From positions 22,230 through 86,229 of the IMG/VR virus record IMGVR_UViG_3300042890_000947: 64,000 nucleotides of DNA, one strand, 5' to 3'. Each line of letters begins with the position of its first letter. Within the stretch, counting starts at the first letter, position 1. The notes beneath the pieces were generated by a model that was given only the letters and a program-made list of their open reading frames with translations, had not been told where the DNA came from and made no database searches. The position numbers were made by a program, and so were the translations under genes. The stretch is from a virus. This document shows, in pieces, positions 16,830-26,532 of this stretch.

Positions 16830-17057
16830 ATGGCTAGAGTTATTACCGAAGTTGAAGTTGAAGTTGACCTTGACGAGTTTGATGATCAGGAATTGATTGA
16901 GGAAGTTGAAGCTCGAGGTTTCTATGTTAGCGATGCTGATCATAACGATATCATAGCAATTGAGTACCACTGGAATCGTGGTGATAAGAAGGAAGCACTT
17001 ATTCTTCTTGAAAGAAAATTTCGTGAGTTGCGTGGCATTTCACAGTTAGCAGACTAA
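16830..17057 (+). CDS. Acidic small phage protein
   Basis: 75 residues, RBS AGAGGAAA. Strongly acidic N-terminus (VITEVEVEVDLDEFDDQELIEEVEARGF) followed by DIIAIEYHWNRGDKKEALILLERKFREL, a likely helical tail. No family recognised. Confidence 0.75.
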   Translation: MARVITEVEVEVDLDEFDDQELIEEVEARGFYVSDADHNDIIAIEYHWNRGDKKEALILLERKFRELRGISQLAD

Positions 17058-17068
17058 ATACAAATATC

Positions 17069-17142
17069 GCGGGGTTGGTATATGGGTTGTGCCCTAGCCT
17101 TCCAAGCTAGAGAAACGAGTTCGAATCTCGTACTCCGCTCCA
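17069..17142 (+). tRNA. tRNA-Gly(UCC)
   Basis: Acceptor GCGGGGT/ACTCCGC (one G-U), anticodon arm CTAGC-CTTCCAA-GCTAG with anticodon TCC, T-arm CGAGT-TCGAATC-TCG, encoded CCA. Isolated from the main tRNA cluster by 12 kb and read with the genes ahead of DNA polymerase. Confidence 0.93.
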
Positions 17143-17161
17143 TTCATTATGAGGTGACATT

Positions 17162-17404
17162 ATGTCCATTTGGTATATCATTCTTTTTACAGTTCTGGCT
17201 GACGGTAAGGCTACCGTTGATACCAGATATCCTAACACTCCCGAATACAACAACGAGAAGACTTGTAATGATGTAGGCAACTATCTCATGGAACAAGAAC
17301 AGGCCAAGATCGGCACTGATGCTGGTTCTGTCTATTACATTTGTAAGGAAATTACTGGCGAAGAAATCAACAAGGCAATTGGCAAGACTGGAAGCGGCAC
17401 CTAA
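17162..17404 (+). CDS. Small protein with N-terminal hydrophobic segment
   Basis: 80 residues. MSIWYIILFTVLADGKATV gives a short signal-like or anchor segment; remainder hydrophilic with two cysteines (KTCNDVG, YYICKEI). Possibly periplasmic. RBS GAGGTGAC upstream. Ends in TAATG overlap with the next small gene. Confidence 0.65.
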   Translation: MSIWYIILFTVLADGKATVDTRYPNTPEYNNEKTCNDVGNYLMEQEQAKIGTDAGSVYYICKEITGEEINKAIGKTGSGT

Positions 17405-17571
17405 TGAATAACTTTACTCTAGATGAGTTCATTGAGAATGAAGATGGCAGTGCGACTATTGCCGTGACTATGGATTACGATACTCTTTTAGTGTTCGCGC
17501 GAAAGGGTATTTTAGCCACTCTGATTGAATCTGCTAATAAGATTATTGAAGAACAGGAAACTAAAGAGTGA
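17404..17571 (+). CDS. Small hypothetical protein (55 aa)
   Basis: Starts in TAATG overlap: MNNFTLDEFIENEDGSATI..., ending EEQETKE. Predicted strand-rich start and helical acidic tail. Its stop overlaps the GTG start of the next gene (GTGA), so three genes are coupled. No family recognised. Confidence 0.65.
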   Translation: MNNFTLDEFIENEDGSATIAVTMDYDTLLVFARKGILATLIESANKIIEEQETKE

Positions 17572-18164
17572 AGGTTTATATCGGCCCATATTGTAACTGG
17601 ATTGGTCCATACCAGATCGCAGAAAAGATCCTGTTCTGGATGGACAAAGAGAAAGACGAGCGTGTTCATAATTTTGGCTCTTGGCTCGCTGATACATGGG
17701 TTGGCAATTTTTGTGATTGGATACACAGTAAGAAGGAACGCAATGTCAAGGTTCGTATTGATAAGTATGATACTTGGAATATGGATCATACTCTCGCTCT
17801 TATCGTTCTTCCTATGTTAAAGCAACTCAAAGCTACCAAGCACGGTTCTCCTTATACTGACGATGAAGATGTGCCTGAGCATCTTCGGTCTAACGCAGAT
17901 CGTATTAAGATGGGTGATCCTGATATTCGTGAGACTGAAATCTGGGATCCTGATGACACTATTCATGTTCGTTGGAATTGGGTTATGGATGAAATGATCT
18001 ATGCTTTTGAAATGGAACTTGATGAAGATTGGGATTTGCGAATCTATGAAAAGCATGGCAAAGATTGGCCACCCGAAGCATTAGCAGAACGCAAAGTAAT
18101 CAATGATCGTATCGCAAACGGCTTTCGTCTCTTTGGCAAATATTATCAAGGACTATGGGACTGA
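17568..18164 (+). CDS. Conserved phage protein, unknown function
   Basis: 198 residues, GTG start in a GTGA overlap. Trp-rich start MKVYIGPYCNWIGPYQIAE and the segment DTWNMDHTLALIVLPMLKQL followed by KHGSP and DDEDVPEHLRS, then HVRWNWVMDEMIYAF, are strongly conserved in many T4-like and cyanophage genomes as I recall them. No enzymatic motif is visible. Confidence 0.8.
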   Translation: MKVYIGPYCNWIGPYQIAEKILFWMDKEKDERVHNFGSWLADTWVGNFCDWIHSKKERNVKVRIDKYDTWNMDHTLALIVLPMLKQLKATKHGSPYTDDEDVPEHLRSNADRIKMGDPDIRETEIWDPDDTIHVRWNWVMDEMIYAFEMELDEDWDLRIYEKHGKDWPPEALAERKVINDRIANGFRLFGKYYQGLWD

Positions 18165-18418
18165 TGAAGTGTAATACCTGTGAACAAGAGTTCTATTCTT
18201 CAACAAAACAAAACATGGAACATAGTCATGGGTGTGCCGCAACTCTCTATTTGATGAATGGAGACTTTTATATTATCGCTCAGTATGGCTCTTTCTATGA
18301 TATGCAAAAATTTGCCTTGAAGAAAGATAAATATAAGACAGGTAATGTTTGTGATGATTGTATTGGTAAACTTATAGAGAATGGTCGCGCGTGGGTAATA
18401 GAAGACGGAGTATGGTAA
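18164..18418 (+). CDS. Small zinc-ribbon-like protein
   Basis: 84 residues starting at the ATG overlapping the previous TGA (an ATG nine bases upstream, 18155, is possible). Cysteine pairs MKCNTCEQEF and NVCDDCIGKL, with HSHGC between, suggest one metal site. Function unknown. Confidence 0.65.
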   Translation: MKCNTCEQEFYSSTKQNMEHSHGCAATLYLMNGDFYIIAQYGSFYDMQKFALKKDKYKTGNVCDDCIGKLIENGRAWVIEDGVW

Positions 18419-18439
18419 CCCTTTAGAAGGAATAGAACT

Positions 18440-18640
18440 ATGACTTATCAAACTATTTCCGAAGAAATTATTAAACAAGCAGCAGAACTATCCGGCCCCG
18501 ACAGCAACTTCCATATAGCAATAAAATACGCAGAAGACTATAGACAAGCAGGGTTAAACCCTGTATACTATACTGATGACAGCGAACGAATGATATTCGT
18601 TACCACCGAAGAAAAAATGAACGGCACAATATTTAATTAA
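18440..18640 (+). CDS. Small hypothetical protein (66 aa)
   Basis: RBS AGAAGGAA. Helical N-terminus (ISEEIIKQAAELSG) then short strands. No family recognised. Confidence 0.6.
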   Translation: MTYQTISEEIIKQAAELSGPDSNFHIAIKYAEDYRQAGLNPVYYTDDSERMIFVTTEEKMNGTIFN

Positions 18641-18656
18641 TTTGGAGAAGTATATA

Positions 18657-18839
18657 ATGAATATTCTTGAAACTCAGTTCGTACAACGCGCTTATGATGG
18701 TAAGTGGGAGAAGCTTGCTAAGGTTATGGACTATGATAACAAGTGTGTCTATAAGACCGAGAGTGGTAATCGGATGACATATGTCCCTGAAAAGTGGATG
18801 ACAGTTGGAGTGTTTGATTACATGATGGAGTTGGAATAA
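18657..18839 (+). CDS. Small hypothetical protein (60 aa)
   Basis: ATG 18657 preceded by GGAGAAG; a TTG at 18642 is unlikely. Begins MNILETQFVQRAYDGKWEKL and ends DYMMELE in TAATG overlap with the Sm-like gene. Function unknown. Confidence 0.65.
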   Translation: MNILETQFVQRAYDGKWEKLAKVMDYDNKCVYKTESGNRMTYVPEKWMTVGVFDYMMELE

Positions 18840-19159
18840 TGGCCGCTAATGTAAAGATTCTAAGACTTGTTACAGGTGAAGAGTTACTTGGTGAAGTTAC
18901 GGAATCATCACCTATTCCAACAAGTGTGATAATCAAGAATCCTGTTCGTATCGTTGTAATGCCTAACAAGGTTGATCCTAAGACTCCAAATGTAGGCTTT
19001 GCTCCATGGGCAGAATTTAGTGATGACAAGACATTTACTATTGACAAGTCTCATATTCTTGCTATAATCAATCCTATCAAAGAGTTTATCAATCAATATA
19101 ATTCCATGTTTGGTGGACTTGTTGTACCTTCCAGTAATCTTATCATGCCAGGAGCTTAA
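18839..19159 (+). CDS. Sm-like domain phage protein
   Basis: 106 residues. ANVKILRLVTGEELLGEV followed by VIIKNPVRIVVMP and FAPWAEFSDDKTFTIDKSHIL has the strand spacing of the LSm/Hfq-like proteins found next to the DNA polymerase in cyanophages. RNA binding is inferred from family only. Its stop abuts the polymerase start and supplies that gene's RBS (GGAGC). Confidence 0.6.
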   Translation: MAANVKILRLVTGEELLGEVTESSPIPTSVIIKNPVRIVVMPNKVDPKTPNVGFAPWAEFSDDKTFTIDKSHILAIINPIKEFINQYNSMFGGLVVPSSNLIMPGA

Positions 19160-21715
19160 ATGAAATCTTTCTATACTAATGTTCAGGTCTACGGTTCTCG
19201 TATCCTGTATCGCGGTGTAGAAGACGGAAGAAAAGTCAAGCGAAAGATTGATTATTTCCCAACCCTGTATGTTCCAGCAAAAGAGCATACAGGGTTTTCT
19301 TCCGTTTCTGGTGAAGCTATGGCTGAAATGAAGCCAGGCAACATCCGCGAAACAAGGGACTTTGTTGAAACATACAAAGATGTACAGAACTTCAAAATTT
19401 ATGGCAATCAAAAGTATGAGTATGCTTTTATCGCAGATCATTTCAGTGATGATGTGGACTGGGATCTAAGTCATATCAATGTTACCAATATCGATATCGA
19501 GGTTGGATCCGAGAATGGATTTCCTGAGCCTGGTCAGGCCAGTGAGCCTATCACTGCTATCACATTCAAGAACAATCAAGGCAAGTTTATTGTATTGGGT
19601 TGTGGCAAGTTTGATAACAAGCGCGATGATGTTTGGTATATTCAGTGCCGTGATGAAATCGATCTAATCAAGCGATTCATTGATGAGTGGGCTGACAACT
19701 ATCCAGATATCATTACTGGTTGGAATGTTGAGCGTTTCGATATTCCCTATCTTGTCAATCGTATTCGTAATGTCCTTGGTGAAGACGCAACGAAGCGTCT
19801 GTCTCCTTGGATGATTGTGAATGAGCGTAAGATTCGTGGATATAATGGTGCAGAAGAACAAGCCTATGATCTAATGGGTATTGCTGTTCTGGACTATCTC
19901 GCAATGTATAAGAAGTTTGCTCCAGGTGGTCAGTCTCAGGAATCATATAAGCTTGATGCTATCGCTAATGTAGAAGTTGGTGAGCGTAAGCTTTCGTATG
20001 AAGAGTACGGTAATCTTCATACTCTCTACAAGGACAACTATCAGTTATTCATTGAGTATAACATTAAAGACGTTGAACTGGTAGAAAAGATTGACGATAA
20101 GATCAAACTGATTGAACTTGTTCTAACTCTTGCGTATGATTCCAAGACAAACTACATGGACGCATTCTCTCAGGTGCGTATGTGGGATGCTATCGTTTAT
20201 AATCATCTCCGTAAGAAGAATATTGTTGTTGATCCTATCATCAAGCACCATAAGGATGAAGCATATGTTGGCGCATTCGTCAAGGATCCAATCCTTGGCA
20301 TTCACAAGTGGGTTGCTTCATTCGACTTGAACAGTCTGTATCCGCATTTGATTATGCAGTACAATATCAGCCCAGACACTATTATTGAACCGGAAAAATA
20401 TAATGATGCTCAAAGAAATATTTTGCGTAATCGCGTGGATGTTGACAGCCTATTATCTCGCAATGTTGAGCTTGGCAGCTTGGCAACATCTAATTGCACC
20501 TTAACTCCCAATGGGCAGTTCTTTACAAAAGAACGCCATGGGTTCTTGCCCGAAATTATGGAGACAATGTACAATGACCGCTCTGCGTACAAGAAGAAGG
20601 CTATTACGGCTAAGAAAGAACTTGAGAAAGAGACCGACTCATCAAAACGCTATGAGATTGAAAAACGCATTGCACGATATAACAATCTCCAACTTGCGAA
20701 GAAGGTTTCGCTCAATTCTGCTTACGGCGCTCTTGGCAACCAATATTTCAGGTACTTTGACGTTCGACAGGCCTCGGGTATTACCACGGCCGGTCAACTT
20801 TCTATTCGATGGATAGAAAACAAGATAAACGAGTATCTGAACAAGTTACTCAAGACAAAGGATCACGATTATGTCATTGCGTCAGATACGGACTCGATTT
20901 ACCTATCGCTTGATAAATTGGTCAGCGAGACTATTGTTAAGCAGAAGCCGAATGCTACTACAAGAGAAATCATCACCTTCATGGACAAGGCGTGTGAAGA
21001 TCGGATTCAACCGTTTATTGACAAGGCTTATTCTGAGCTTGCTGAGTATGTAAACGCCTACGAACAGAAGATGCAGATGAAACGCGAAGCTTTGGCCGAC
21101 AAGGGTATCTGGACAGCCAAGAAGCGTTACATTCTGAATGTGTATAACAACGAAGGTGTTGAGTATACGCATCCTAAGATAAAGATCATGGGTCTTGAAA
21201 TGATCAAGTCTTCGACTCCAGCCTATTGTCGTAAGATTCTTTGGGAAGCAATTGATATTGTTCTCAACAAGACTGAGGATGATATGATCAGTATGGTCGA
21301 AACATGGCGTCAAGAGTTCCGTCATCAAAATATTGCTGACATTTCATTCCCTCGCGGCGTGAATGGTCTTGCAAAGTTTTCTGATGTGAACATGGTGTAT
21401 GGTAAAGGTTGTCCAATTCATGTGAGAGGTTCATTGCTGTATAACGCATTTGTCGTTGTCAACAATCTTGATAAGAAGTTGCCTCTTATCAAAGAAGGCG
21501 AGAAGATCAAGTTTCTTTTCCTGAAAGAACCGAATCATCTTCATTCGAATGTAATTGCTTTCCCGCAATCGCTGCCAGATGAATTTGAATTGAAATCGTA
21601 TATCGACCATGATACACAATTCGAGAAGTCTTTTGTGGAACCATTGAAGATCATCCTTGATAGTATTGGTTGGAAGACAGAACAAGTTAGTTCACTAGAG
21701 GATTTCTTTTCATGA
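19160..21715 (+). CDS. 43: DNA polymerase, family B (T4 gp43-like)
   Basis: 851 residues. Exonuclease domain: ITNIDIEVG with D112 and E114 (Exo I). Polymerase motifs: A, SFDLNSLYPHLIMQYNISP near residue 388; B, KVSLNSAYGALGNQYFRYFD near 515; C, IASDTDSIYLS near 575. Intact proofreading and polymerase sites and a length slightly under T4 gp43 (898). Replicates the phage genome with a clamp (not in this window), helicase and primase. The only 3' neighbour oddity is an HNH gene overlapping its stop by four bases. Confidence 0.97.
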   Translation: MKSFYTNVQVYGSRILYRGVEDGRKVKRKIDYFPTLYVPAKEHTGFSSVSGEAMAEMKPGNIRETRDFVETYKDVQNFKIYGNQKYEYAFIADHFSDDVDWDLSHINVTNIDIEVGSENGFPEPGQASEPITAITFKNNQGKFIVLGCGKFDNKRDDVWYIQCRDEIDLIKRFIDEWADNYPDIITGWNVERFDIPYLVNRIRNVLGEDATKRLSPWMIVNERKIRGYNGAEEQAYDLMGIAVLDYLAMYKKFAPGGQSQESYKLDAIANVEVGERKLSYEEYGNLHTLYKDNYQLFIEYNIKDVELVEKIDDKIKLIELVLTLAYDSKTNYMDAFSQVRMWDAIVYNHLRKKNIVVDPIIKHHKDEAYVGAFVKDPILGIHKWVASFDLNSLYPHLIMQYNISPDTIIEPEKYNDAQRNILRNRVDVDSLLSRNVELGSLATSNCTLTPNGQFFTKERHGFLPEIMETMYNDRSAYKKKAITAKKELEKETDSSKRYEIEKRIARYNNLQLAKKVSLNSAYGALGNQYFRYFDVRQASGITTAGQLSIRWIENKINEYLNKLLKTKDHDYVIASDTDSIYLSLDKLVSETIVKQKPNATTREIITFMDKACEDRIQPFIDKAYSELAEYVNAYEQKMQMKREALADKGIWTAKKRYILNVYNNEGVEYTHPKIKIMGLEMIKSSTPAYCRKILWEAIDIVLNKTEDDMISMVETWRQEFRHQNIADISFPRGVNGLAKFSDVNMVYGKGCPIHVRGSLLYNAFVVVNNLDKKLPLIKEGEKIKFLFLKEPNHLHSNVIAFPQSLPDEFELKSYIDHDTQFEKSFVEPLKIILDSIGWKTEQVSSLEDFFS

Positions 21716-22170
21716 AGTTAGATTTTTGTGCGGTATGTGGTACAACAAACGATTTACATCAACATCATATTGAGCCTGTTGTTTACAGTAGAATAAACAG
21801 AAAAGCAAAAAATAAGAATTATGATTCTAACAAAAAATTAAAGGATTGTACTTCAATAGAAGTCTTTGCGTGGCTTTTTGACAAAGGGATTATTACGGAA
21901 GATGAAACAATTACTGTATGTTCATATCATCATAATTTGATGCATGGTCTCATAAGATTTCAAAAATATGAACATAGTAATATGATCAAAGAAGGACAAA
22001 AGACTGCCAAAGAGAAGGGCATTAAAATAGGCAGACCGACGAAATTAACAGAAGAATTAAAATCTAAAATTAGTATCATGAGAAATTCCGGAATAGGTAT
22101 AAAGAAGATCGCAAAAGATTGTTGTGTTGGCGTAGGAACTGTGTATGAGGTATTAAGAACTTCTAAATAA
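21712..22170 (+). CDS. HNH endonuclease with C-terminal resolvase-type helix-turn-helix
   Basis: 152 residues starting in ATGA overlap with the polymerase gene. N-terminus: DFCAVCGTTNDLHQHHIEPVV (Cys pair and HH of an HNH fold) with CSYHHNLMHG. C-terminus: GRPTKLTEELKSKISIM then GIGIKKIAKDCCVGVGTVYEVL, the HTH of Hin/resolvase-type DNA binding. Likely a free-standing homing endonuclease; homing enzymes near DNA polymerase genes are common in T4-like phages. Confidence 0.78.
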   Translation: MKLDFCAVCGTTNDLHQHHIEPVVYSRINRKAKNKNYDSNKKLKDCTSIEVFAWLFDKGIITEDETITVCSYHHNLMHGLIRFQKYEHSNMIKEGQKTAKEKGIKIGRPTKLTEELKSKISIMRNSGIGIKKIAKDCCVGVGTVYEVLRTSK

Positions 22171-22173
22171 GAG

Positions 22174-22959
22174 ATGAAACAACATTTCTTAAACTATCTG
22201 GTCTTTCTAACAGGACTAATCATATCAGGCGTTGCTGCTTACTACTCAATCATAGGTCTTACTGCTATCTTTGCAGGAGCATTTTGGCCTGTGGTCATTA
22301 TGGGCACTTCACTTGAGTTTGGCAAACTCGTCGCAGTATCATGGCTATACAATAACTGGAAACAAACGCCGTTTCTAATCAAGTCATATCTCACAATATC
22401 AATAGTGGTTCTCATGCTGATAACAAGCATGGGAATCTTTGGCTTTTTATCAAGAGCGCACATAGAACAGACACTAACAATGAACACTGGTGTTAGTGAT
22501 CAAATTGAAATTGTTGATAACGATATAAAGTTTCAAGAGGAACGTATCGCAGATTTGGATAAACAGATAAAAGTCATCGATGATTCCATTTCAAAGATGA
22601 TTGAAAAGGGGCAAACTAAATCTTCCTTACAGGCTGCAAAGCAACAAAAGGAAACTAGACAAACTCTTGTGGATGAAAAAAGAGCAGAGATTGATAAGAT
22701 CGGCAAATTAAAGACAGATAAAATCAAATTACAATCCAATCAAAAAAAGATTGAAGCGGAAGTCGGCCCACTAAAATATGTGGCCGAACTTATCTATGGG
22801 TCAGATGATCAACAATTACTTGACAAAGCCGTTAGATTTGTTATAATAGTTCTCATATTTGTATTTGATCCTTTAGCGGTATTGCTCCTATTAGCATTCA
22901 ATATATCGATGAGCAGATCAAGACGAATGGAATACTTAACAATGGATGAGTTGGAATAA
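22174..22959 (+). CDS. Conserved phage membrane protein with coiled coil
   Basis: 261 residues. Three N-terminal hydrophobic segments (about residues 7-30, 30-55, 72-92), a long charged coiled coil (about 105-200, rich in K/E/Q) and a C-terminal membrane segment (FVIIVLIFVFDPLAVLLLLAF). Resembles membrane proteins in cyanophages and pelagiphages. Function unknown; inner-membrane location inferred. Confidence 0.75.
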   Translation: MKQHFLNYLVFLTGLIISGVAAYYSIIGLTAIFAGAFWPVVIMGTSLEFGKLVAVSWLYNNWKQTPFLIKSYLTISIVVLMLITSMGIFGFLSRAHIEQTLTMNTGVSDQIEIVDNDIKFQEERIADLDKQIKVIDDSISKMIEKGQTKSSLQAAKQQKETRQTLVDEKRAEIDKIGKLKTDKIKLQSNQKKIEAEVGPLKYVAELIYGSDDQQLLDKAVRFVIIVLIFVFDPLAVLLLLAFNISMSRSRRMEYLTMDELE

Positions 22960-23327
22960 TGGATAGTTATGATGATTTGAATGATAGGAATCAACCGATG
23001 TTACATGAATCGATGAAGCGCCCATGGGGTGAATGGCATGTACTTGATGTAGATCAGGGATATAAGGTAAAGCGCCTACACATTCTACCTGATCAGGCTA
23101 TTTCACTACAGTATCACAATCATCGTTCGGAACATTGGACGATTGTGCAGGGTGAAGGCAAGGTCATCGTTGATGGTAATATCTTTACTGTTAGTAAGGG
23201 CGAATCATTTCATGTGCCTCGCATGTCTTTACACAAGATTACGAATACTCACCTACATGAAACTTTGATTGCTATTGAGGTTCAGATGGGGGAGATATGT
23301 AGCGAAGAAGATATCGTTCGCTGCTAA
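22959..23327 (+). CDS. Mannose-6-phosphate isomerase type II-like cupin
   Basis: 122 residues, ATG overlapping the previous stop. RPWGEWHVLDVDQGYKVKRL, ISLQYHNHRSEHWTIVQGEGK and SFHVPRMSLHKITN match the C-terminal cupin domain of ManC/AlgA (H-x-H metal ligands and E). Free-standing, without the GDP-mannose pyrophosphorylase domain. May feed mannose-derived sugars to the glycan genes at 4-16 kb. Confidence 0.82.
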   Translation: MDSYDDLNDRNQPMLHESMKRPWGEWHVLDVDQGYKVKRLHILPDQAISLQYHNHRSEHWTIVQGEGKVIVDGNIFTVSKGESFHVPRMSLHKITNTHLHETLIAIEVQMGEICSEEDIVRC

Positions 23328-23378
23328 ATACGGCGTCACGGAGATTCGTGACTTAACACATAATATTGGAGAATCAAT

Positions 23379-24431
23379 ATGAGTAATATGTTTAACTCCC
23401 TATTAAAGGAGATTGATAATGAGTATGCGGGTATCGCAGAAGACGGCGTTGAAGCTGGTGATGTTACTGGGTTCATTGGTACCGGCAGCTATAGCCTCAA
23501 TGCTTTGCTTTCTGGTAGTATATACGGCGGCCTCCCTGCTAACAAGGTTACCGCACTTGCAGGTGAACCTTCAACCGGAAAGACCTTTTATGCGATTAAC
23601 ATCGTTCGACAGTTCCTCAGGGACAACGAAACAGGGTTCGTCTTCTACTTCGAATCCGAATCCGCTATATCTAAGCAAATGCTGGCAGATAGAGAGATTG
23701 ACACAAAGCGAGTTGCTGTTGTGCCGGTCGCAACTATCCAAGAGTTCCGCACTCAAGCCGTAAAAATCCTCGACAAGTATATTGAAAGCAAGAATGAAAA
23801 GGATCGTCCTCAGATGCTTTTTGTTCTCGACTCACTTGGCAATCTTTCTACTACGAAAGAGATGGAGGATATTGCTGATGGTAAAGACACACGCGATATG
23901 ACACGCGCACAACTTGTTCGTGGTGCTTTCCGTGTTCTCACTCTAAAGCTTGGCAAGGCCAAAGTTCCTCTCATCGTGACAAATCACGTTTATGATGTTG
24001 TTGGTGCTTATGTCCCAACTAAGAAGATGGGTGGTGGTTCTGGTCTTGAATATGCTGCGTCTACTATTCTCTTCCTGTCTAAGAAGAAGGATAAGGACAA
24101 GTCCGATAACTCCATTACTGGTGCTATCATCACCGCAAATCTCAAGAAGGCGCGTTTGACAATCGAGAATAAGAAGGTCGAAACTCTTCTTGACTATGCA
24201 ACTGGTCTTGATCCATACTATGGTCTTCTGGACTTGGCAGAGAAGTTTGGTATCTTCAAGAAGGTAACAACTCGTTACGAACTTCCTAATGGAACTAAAG
24301 TCTTTGAATCAGCCATCGAAAAGAATCCTGAGAAGTATTTCACTAAGGATATTCTCGACCAGATTGATGAAAAGTGTAAGGATGAATTCCTCTACGGCAA
24401 GTCTAATGTTGCAGCAGTGGAGGAAGAATAA
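23379..24431 (+). CDS. uvsX: UvsX RecA-like recombinase
   Basis: 350 residues. Walker [12 protein letters not shown] near residue 68, then [15 protein letters not shown] (catalytic glutamate region), [12 protein letters not shown] (Walker B), and [14 protein letters not shown] with [14 protein letters not shown] (L2/DNA-binding region) as in T4 UvsX. Carries out strand exchange in recombination-dependent replication. The start codon lies in a 6-bp hairpin (ATATTG/CAATAT, 23363-23380) with the SD GGAG in its loop. Confidence 0.95.
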   Translation: MSNMFNSLLKEIDNEYAGIAEDGVEAGDVTGFIGTGSYSLNALLSGSIYGGLPANKVTALAGEPSTGKTFYAINIVRQFLRDNETGFVFYFESESAISKQMLADREIDTKRVAVVPVATIQEFRTQAVKILDKYIESKNEKDRPQMLFVLDSLGNLSTTKEMEDIADGKDTRDMTRAQLVRGAFRVLTLKLGKAKVPLIVTNHVYDVVGAYVPTKKMGGGSGLEYAASTILFLSKKKDKDKSDNSITGAIITANLKKARLTIENKKVETLLDYATGLDPYYGLLDLAEKFGIFKKVTTRYELPNGTKVFESAIEKNPEKYFTKDILDQIDEKCKDEFLYGKSNVAAVEEE

Positions 24432-24622
24432 TGAGTTTCCTTGAAAAAGCTAATGACAAATACGGCGCCATCTTCATAGTTTGTGCCGCAGTAACTCTAA
24501 TACTACTTCTATTAGTCTGTGTTGGCATTGCAATTCTGACGAATGGTTTATTCCTTTTGTTGTTTCCATTAGGATTCATCTACATGCTGTATAAGACCTA
24601 TCGTGAGGGAGATAATCAATGA
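24431..24622 (+). CDS. Small two-helix membrane protein
   Basis: 63 residues, TAATG overlap with uvsX. Hydrophobic segments IFIVCAAVTLILLLLVCV and LFLLLFPLGFIYML with a basic tail. Function unknown. Confidence 0.65.
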   Translation: MSFLEKANDKYGAIFIVCAAVTLILLLLVCVGIAILTNGLFLLLFPLGFIYMLYKTYREGDNQ

Positions 24623-24942
24623 TCATCGGTAAAGACTATCTCCTAAGAGATGATTTGTACGAAGAAGATAAGACGATGCCCATTCAGTTATTGACTGGGC
24701 CGTATAAAGATGTTATACTTCGCTATACAACCGTGTCCATCAAAGAGATGGAGAATGATCAAGCCAAGATGTTGTTTGATTATGATCTACTTGAGATGGG
24801 CGATCACACCGAAACATCGCTTCGGAAAGATGTGAAGTTCACACAACATGTTGGACTTGTATTGAATACGATGATTCTGGAAACTTTGGAGGAAAAGTAT
24901 GCAACTGGAGAAAACGATCCTACGGAATTTGTTGAGGAATGA
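24619..24942 (+). CDS. Conserved phage protein, unknown function
   Basis: 107 residues located between uvsX and helicase genes, overlapping neighbours by 4 and 44 bases. MPIQLLTGPYKDVILRYTTVSIKEM and GLVLNTMILETLEEKY have no motif I recognise. The position suggests a replication accessory role; inference only. Confidence 0.7.
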   Translation: MIIGKDYLLRDDLYEEDKTMPIQLLTGPYKDVILRYTTVSIKEMENDQAKMLFDYDLLEMGDHTETSLRKDVKFTQHVGLVLNTMILETLEEKYATGENDPTEFVEE

Positions 24943-26290
24943 TGACTATACCCGCAAGGTATTGCCATTCATTAAGAACGAATATTTCTCGTCGGAAGAA
25001 GATCGGGTTCTCTACAAGGAGATAAAGGACTTTGTTATCAAGTATAACAAGGCTCCTACCTATGATGCTTTACAGATTGAAGTTGATTCCCTTCCATCTT
25101 TGAAAGAAGATCAGGTCAAGAGTATCAATACCACAATCAATGACTTTCGTTCTAACACAGACGATACAAACATTGATTGGCTTGTTGATAGCACTGAAAA
25201 GTTCTGCCAAGAAAAGGCTCTGTATCATGCTATCATGTCCTCAATCGAAATCATGAACAACAAGAATGGCTCCCTTACAACGGGGGCCATTCCCTCTATT
25301 CTTTCGGATGCTTTGGCTGTATCGTTTGATCCAAATGTTGGTCACGATTATCTTGAAGATTTCGATAAGCGATATGATTATTACCATCGTGTGCTTGAGA
25401 AGATTCCATTTGACCTTGAATTCTTCAACAAGATCACCAAAGATGGTCTACCAAAGAAGACTTTGAATATCGCACTGGCTGGTACTGGTGTCGGTAAGTC
25501 TTTGTTCATGTGTCATGTTGCTGCTTCGTGTTTGAACCAAGGCAAGAATGTATTGTATATCACTCTTGAGTTGGCCGAAGAAGAGGTAGCAAAGCGTATT
25601 GATGCCAATCTTATGAACATTACCTTTGAAGACCTAATGGCTCTATCGAAGGATATGTATGAGAAGAAAGCCAATATGATCAAGTCTAAGACAAATGGCA
25701 AGTTGATCGTTAAGGAATATCCAACAGCTGGCGCATCCTCGATGCATTTCAAGGCATTGTTGAATGAGTTGAATTTGAAGAAGTCATTCAAGCCAGATAT
25801 TATCTTTATCGATTATCTCAACATTTGTATGTCCTCGCGCGTGAAGCCTGGTTCCAATATCAATTCATATACCTACATTAAGTCTATCGCAGAAGAGTTG
25901 CGTGGTCTTGCTGTAGAGTTTGAAGTGCCAGTTGTTTCAGCCACACAGACAACCAGAAGCGGCTTCACATCTTCCGATGTTGGTCTTGAAGATACTTCCG
26001 AATCATTTGGTTTGCCAGCAACGGCTGACTTCATGTTTGCCTTGATATCTACCGAAGAACTACAAGCACTCGGTCAGATTATGGTAAAGCAGTTGAAGAA
26101 CCGATACAATGATCCTACAATGAACAAGAGATTTATGTTGGGTATTGACAGATCAAAGATGAAGTTGTATGATGTAGAGAACACCGCACAGATGGATATC
26201 ATCGATAGCGGGCAGACTTCTAATACACCTAAGATTCCACAGAAACAGTTTGGCAACAATAAAGATAAGTTCAAAGGATTCAAAGTATGA
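24899..26290 (+). CDS. 41: Replicative DNA helicase (T4 gp41, DnaB-like)
   Basis: 463 residues; RBS GGAGG within the upstream gene. Walker A GTGVGKSLFMCHVA near residue 200, LYITLELAEEEVAKRIDANL, IIFIDYLNICMSSR (Walker B) and ISATQTTRSGF-like VVSATQTTRSG (sensor), LKNRYNDP. RecA-fold hexameric 5'-3' helicase loaded on the lagging strand with the gp61-type primase encoded at 53804. Confidence 0.95.
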   Translation: MQLEKTILRNLLRNDDYTRKVLPFIKNEYFSSEEDRVLYKEIKDFVIKYNKAPTYDALQIEVDSLPSLKEDQVKSINTTINDFRSNTDDTNIDWLVDSTEKFCQEKALYHAIMSSIEIMNNKNGSLTTGAIPSILSDALAVSFDPNVGHDYLEDFDKRYDYYHRVLEKIPFDLEFFNKITKDGLPKKTLNIALAGTGVGKSLFMCHVAASCLNQGKNVLYITLELAEEEVAKRIDANLMNITFEDLMALSKDMYEKKANMIKSKTNGKLIVKEYPTAGASSMHFKALLNELNLKKSFKPDIIFIDYLNICMSSRVKPGSNINSYTYIKSIAEELRGLAVEFEVPVVSATQTTRSGFTSSDVGLEDTSESFGLPATADFMFALISTEELQALGQIMVKQLKNRYNDPTMNKRFMLGIDRSKMKLYDVENTAQMDIIDSGQTSNTPKIPQKQFGNNKDKFKGFKV

Positions 26291-26532
26291 AAATGACCAA
26301 GTATGATGTAGTACCGTTCAAGGAAAATGATGATTACATGTGGGGAGTTTTTGAACTTGCTACCGAACAAGTGATTGAAACTTTTTTCTTTGAGGAAGAT
26401 GCCATGAGAATGGCAAAGCATTTAGACCGCGGTGCTGGATTCTCTGGCTGGACTCCAGGCTTTCTTCTAACAAAGGTTGTAGTCAAGGAAGATATCAACC
26501 AGAAGTTTAGTGAGCTGGTTTTGAGCAAGTAG
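26287..26532 (+). CDS. Small conserved phage protein
   Basis: 81 residues, ATGA overlap with helicase stop. MTKYDVVPFKENDDYMWGVF, FFFEEDAMRMAKHLDRG. Similar short proteins occur after gp41 in T4-like phages, as far as I recall; function unknown. Confidence 0.65.
   Translation: MKMTKYDVVPFKENDDYMWGVFELATEQVIETFFFEEDAMRMAKHLDRGAGFSGWTPGFLLTKVVVKEDINQKFSELVLSK

Noticed and set aside
21712-22170. Intein or intron-borne endonuclease in the DNA polymerase
   Set aside because: The polymerase frame is uninterrupted with motifs A, B and C in order; the HNH gene follows it as a separate frame.
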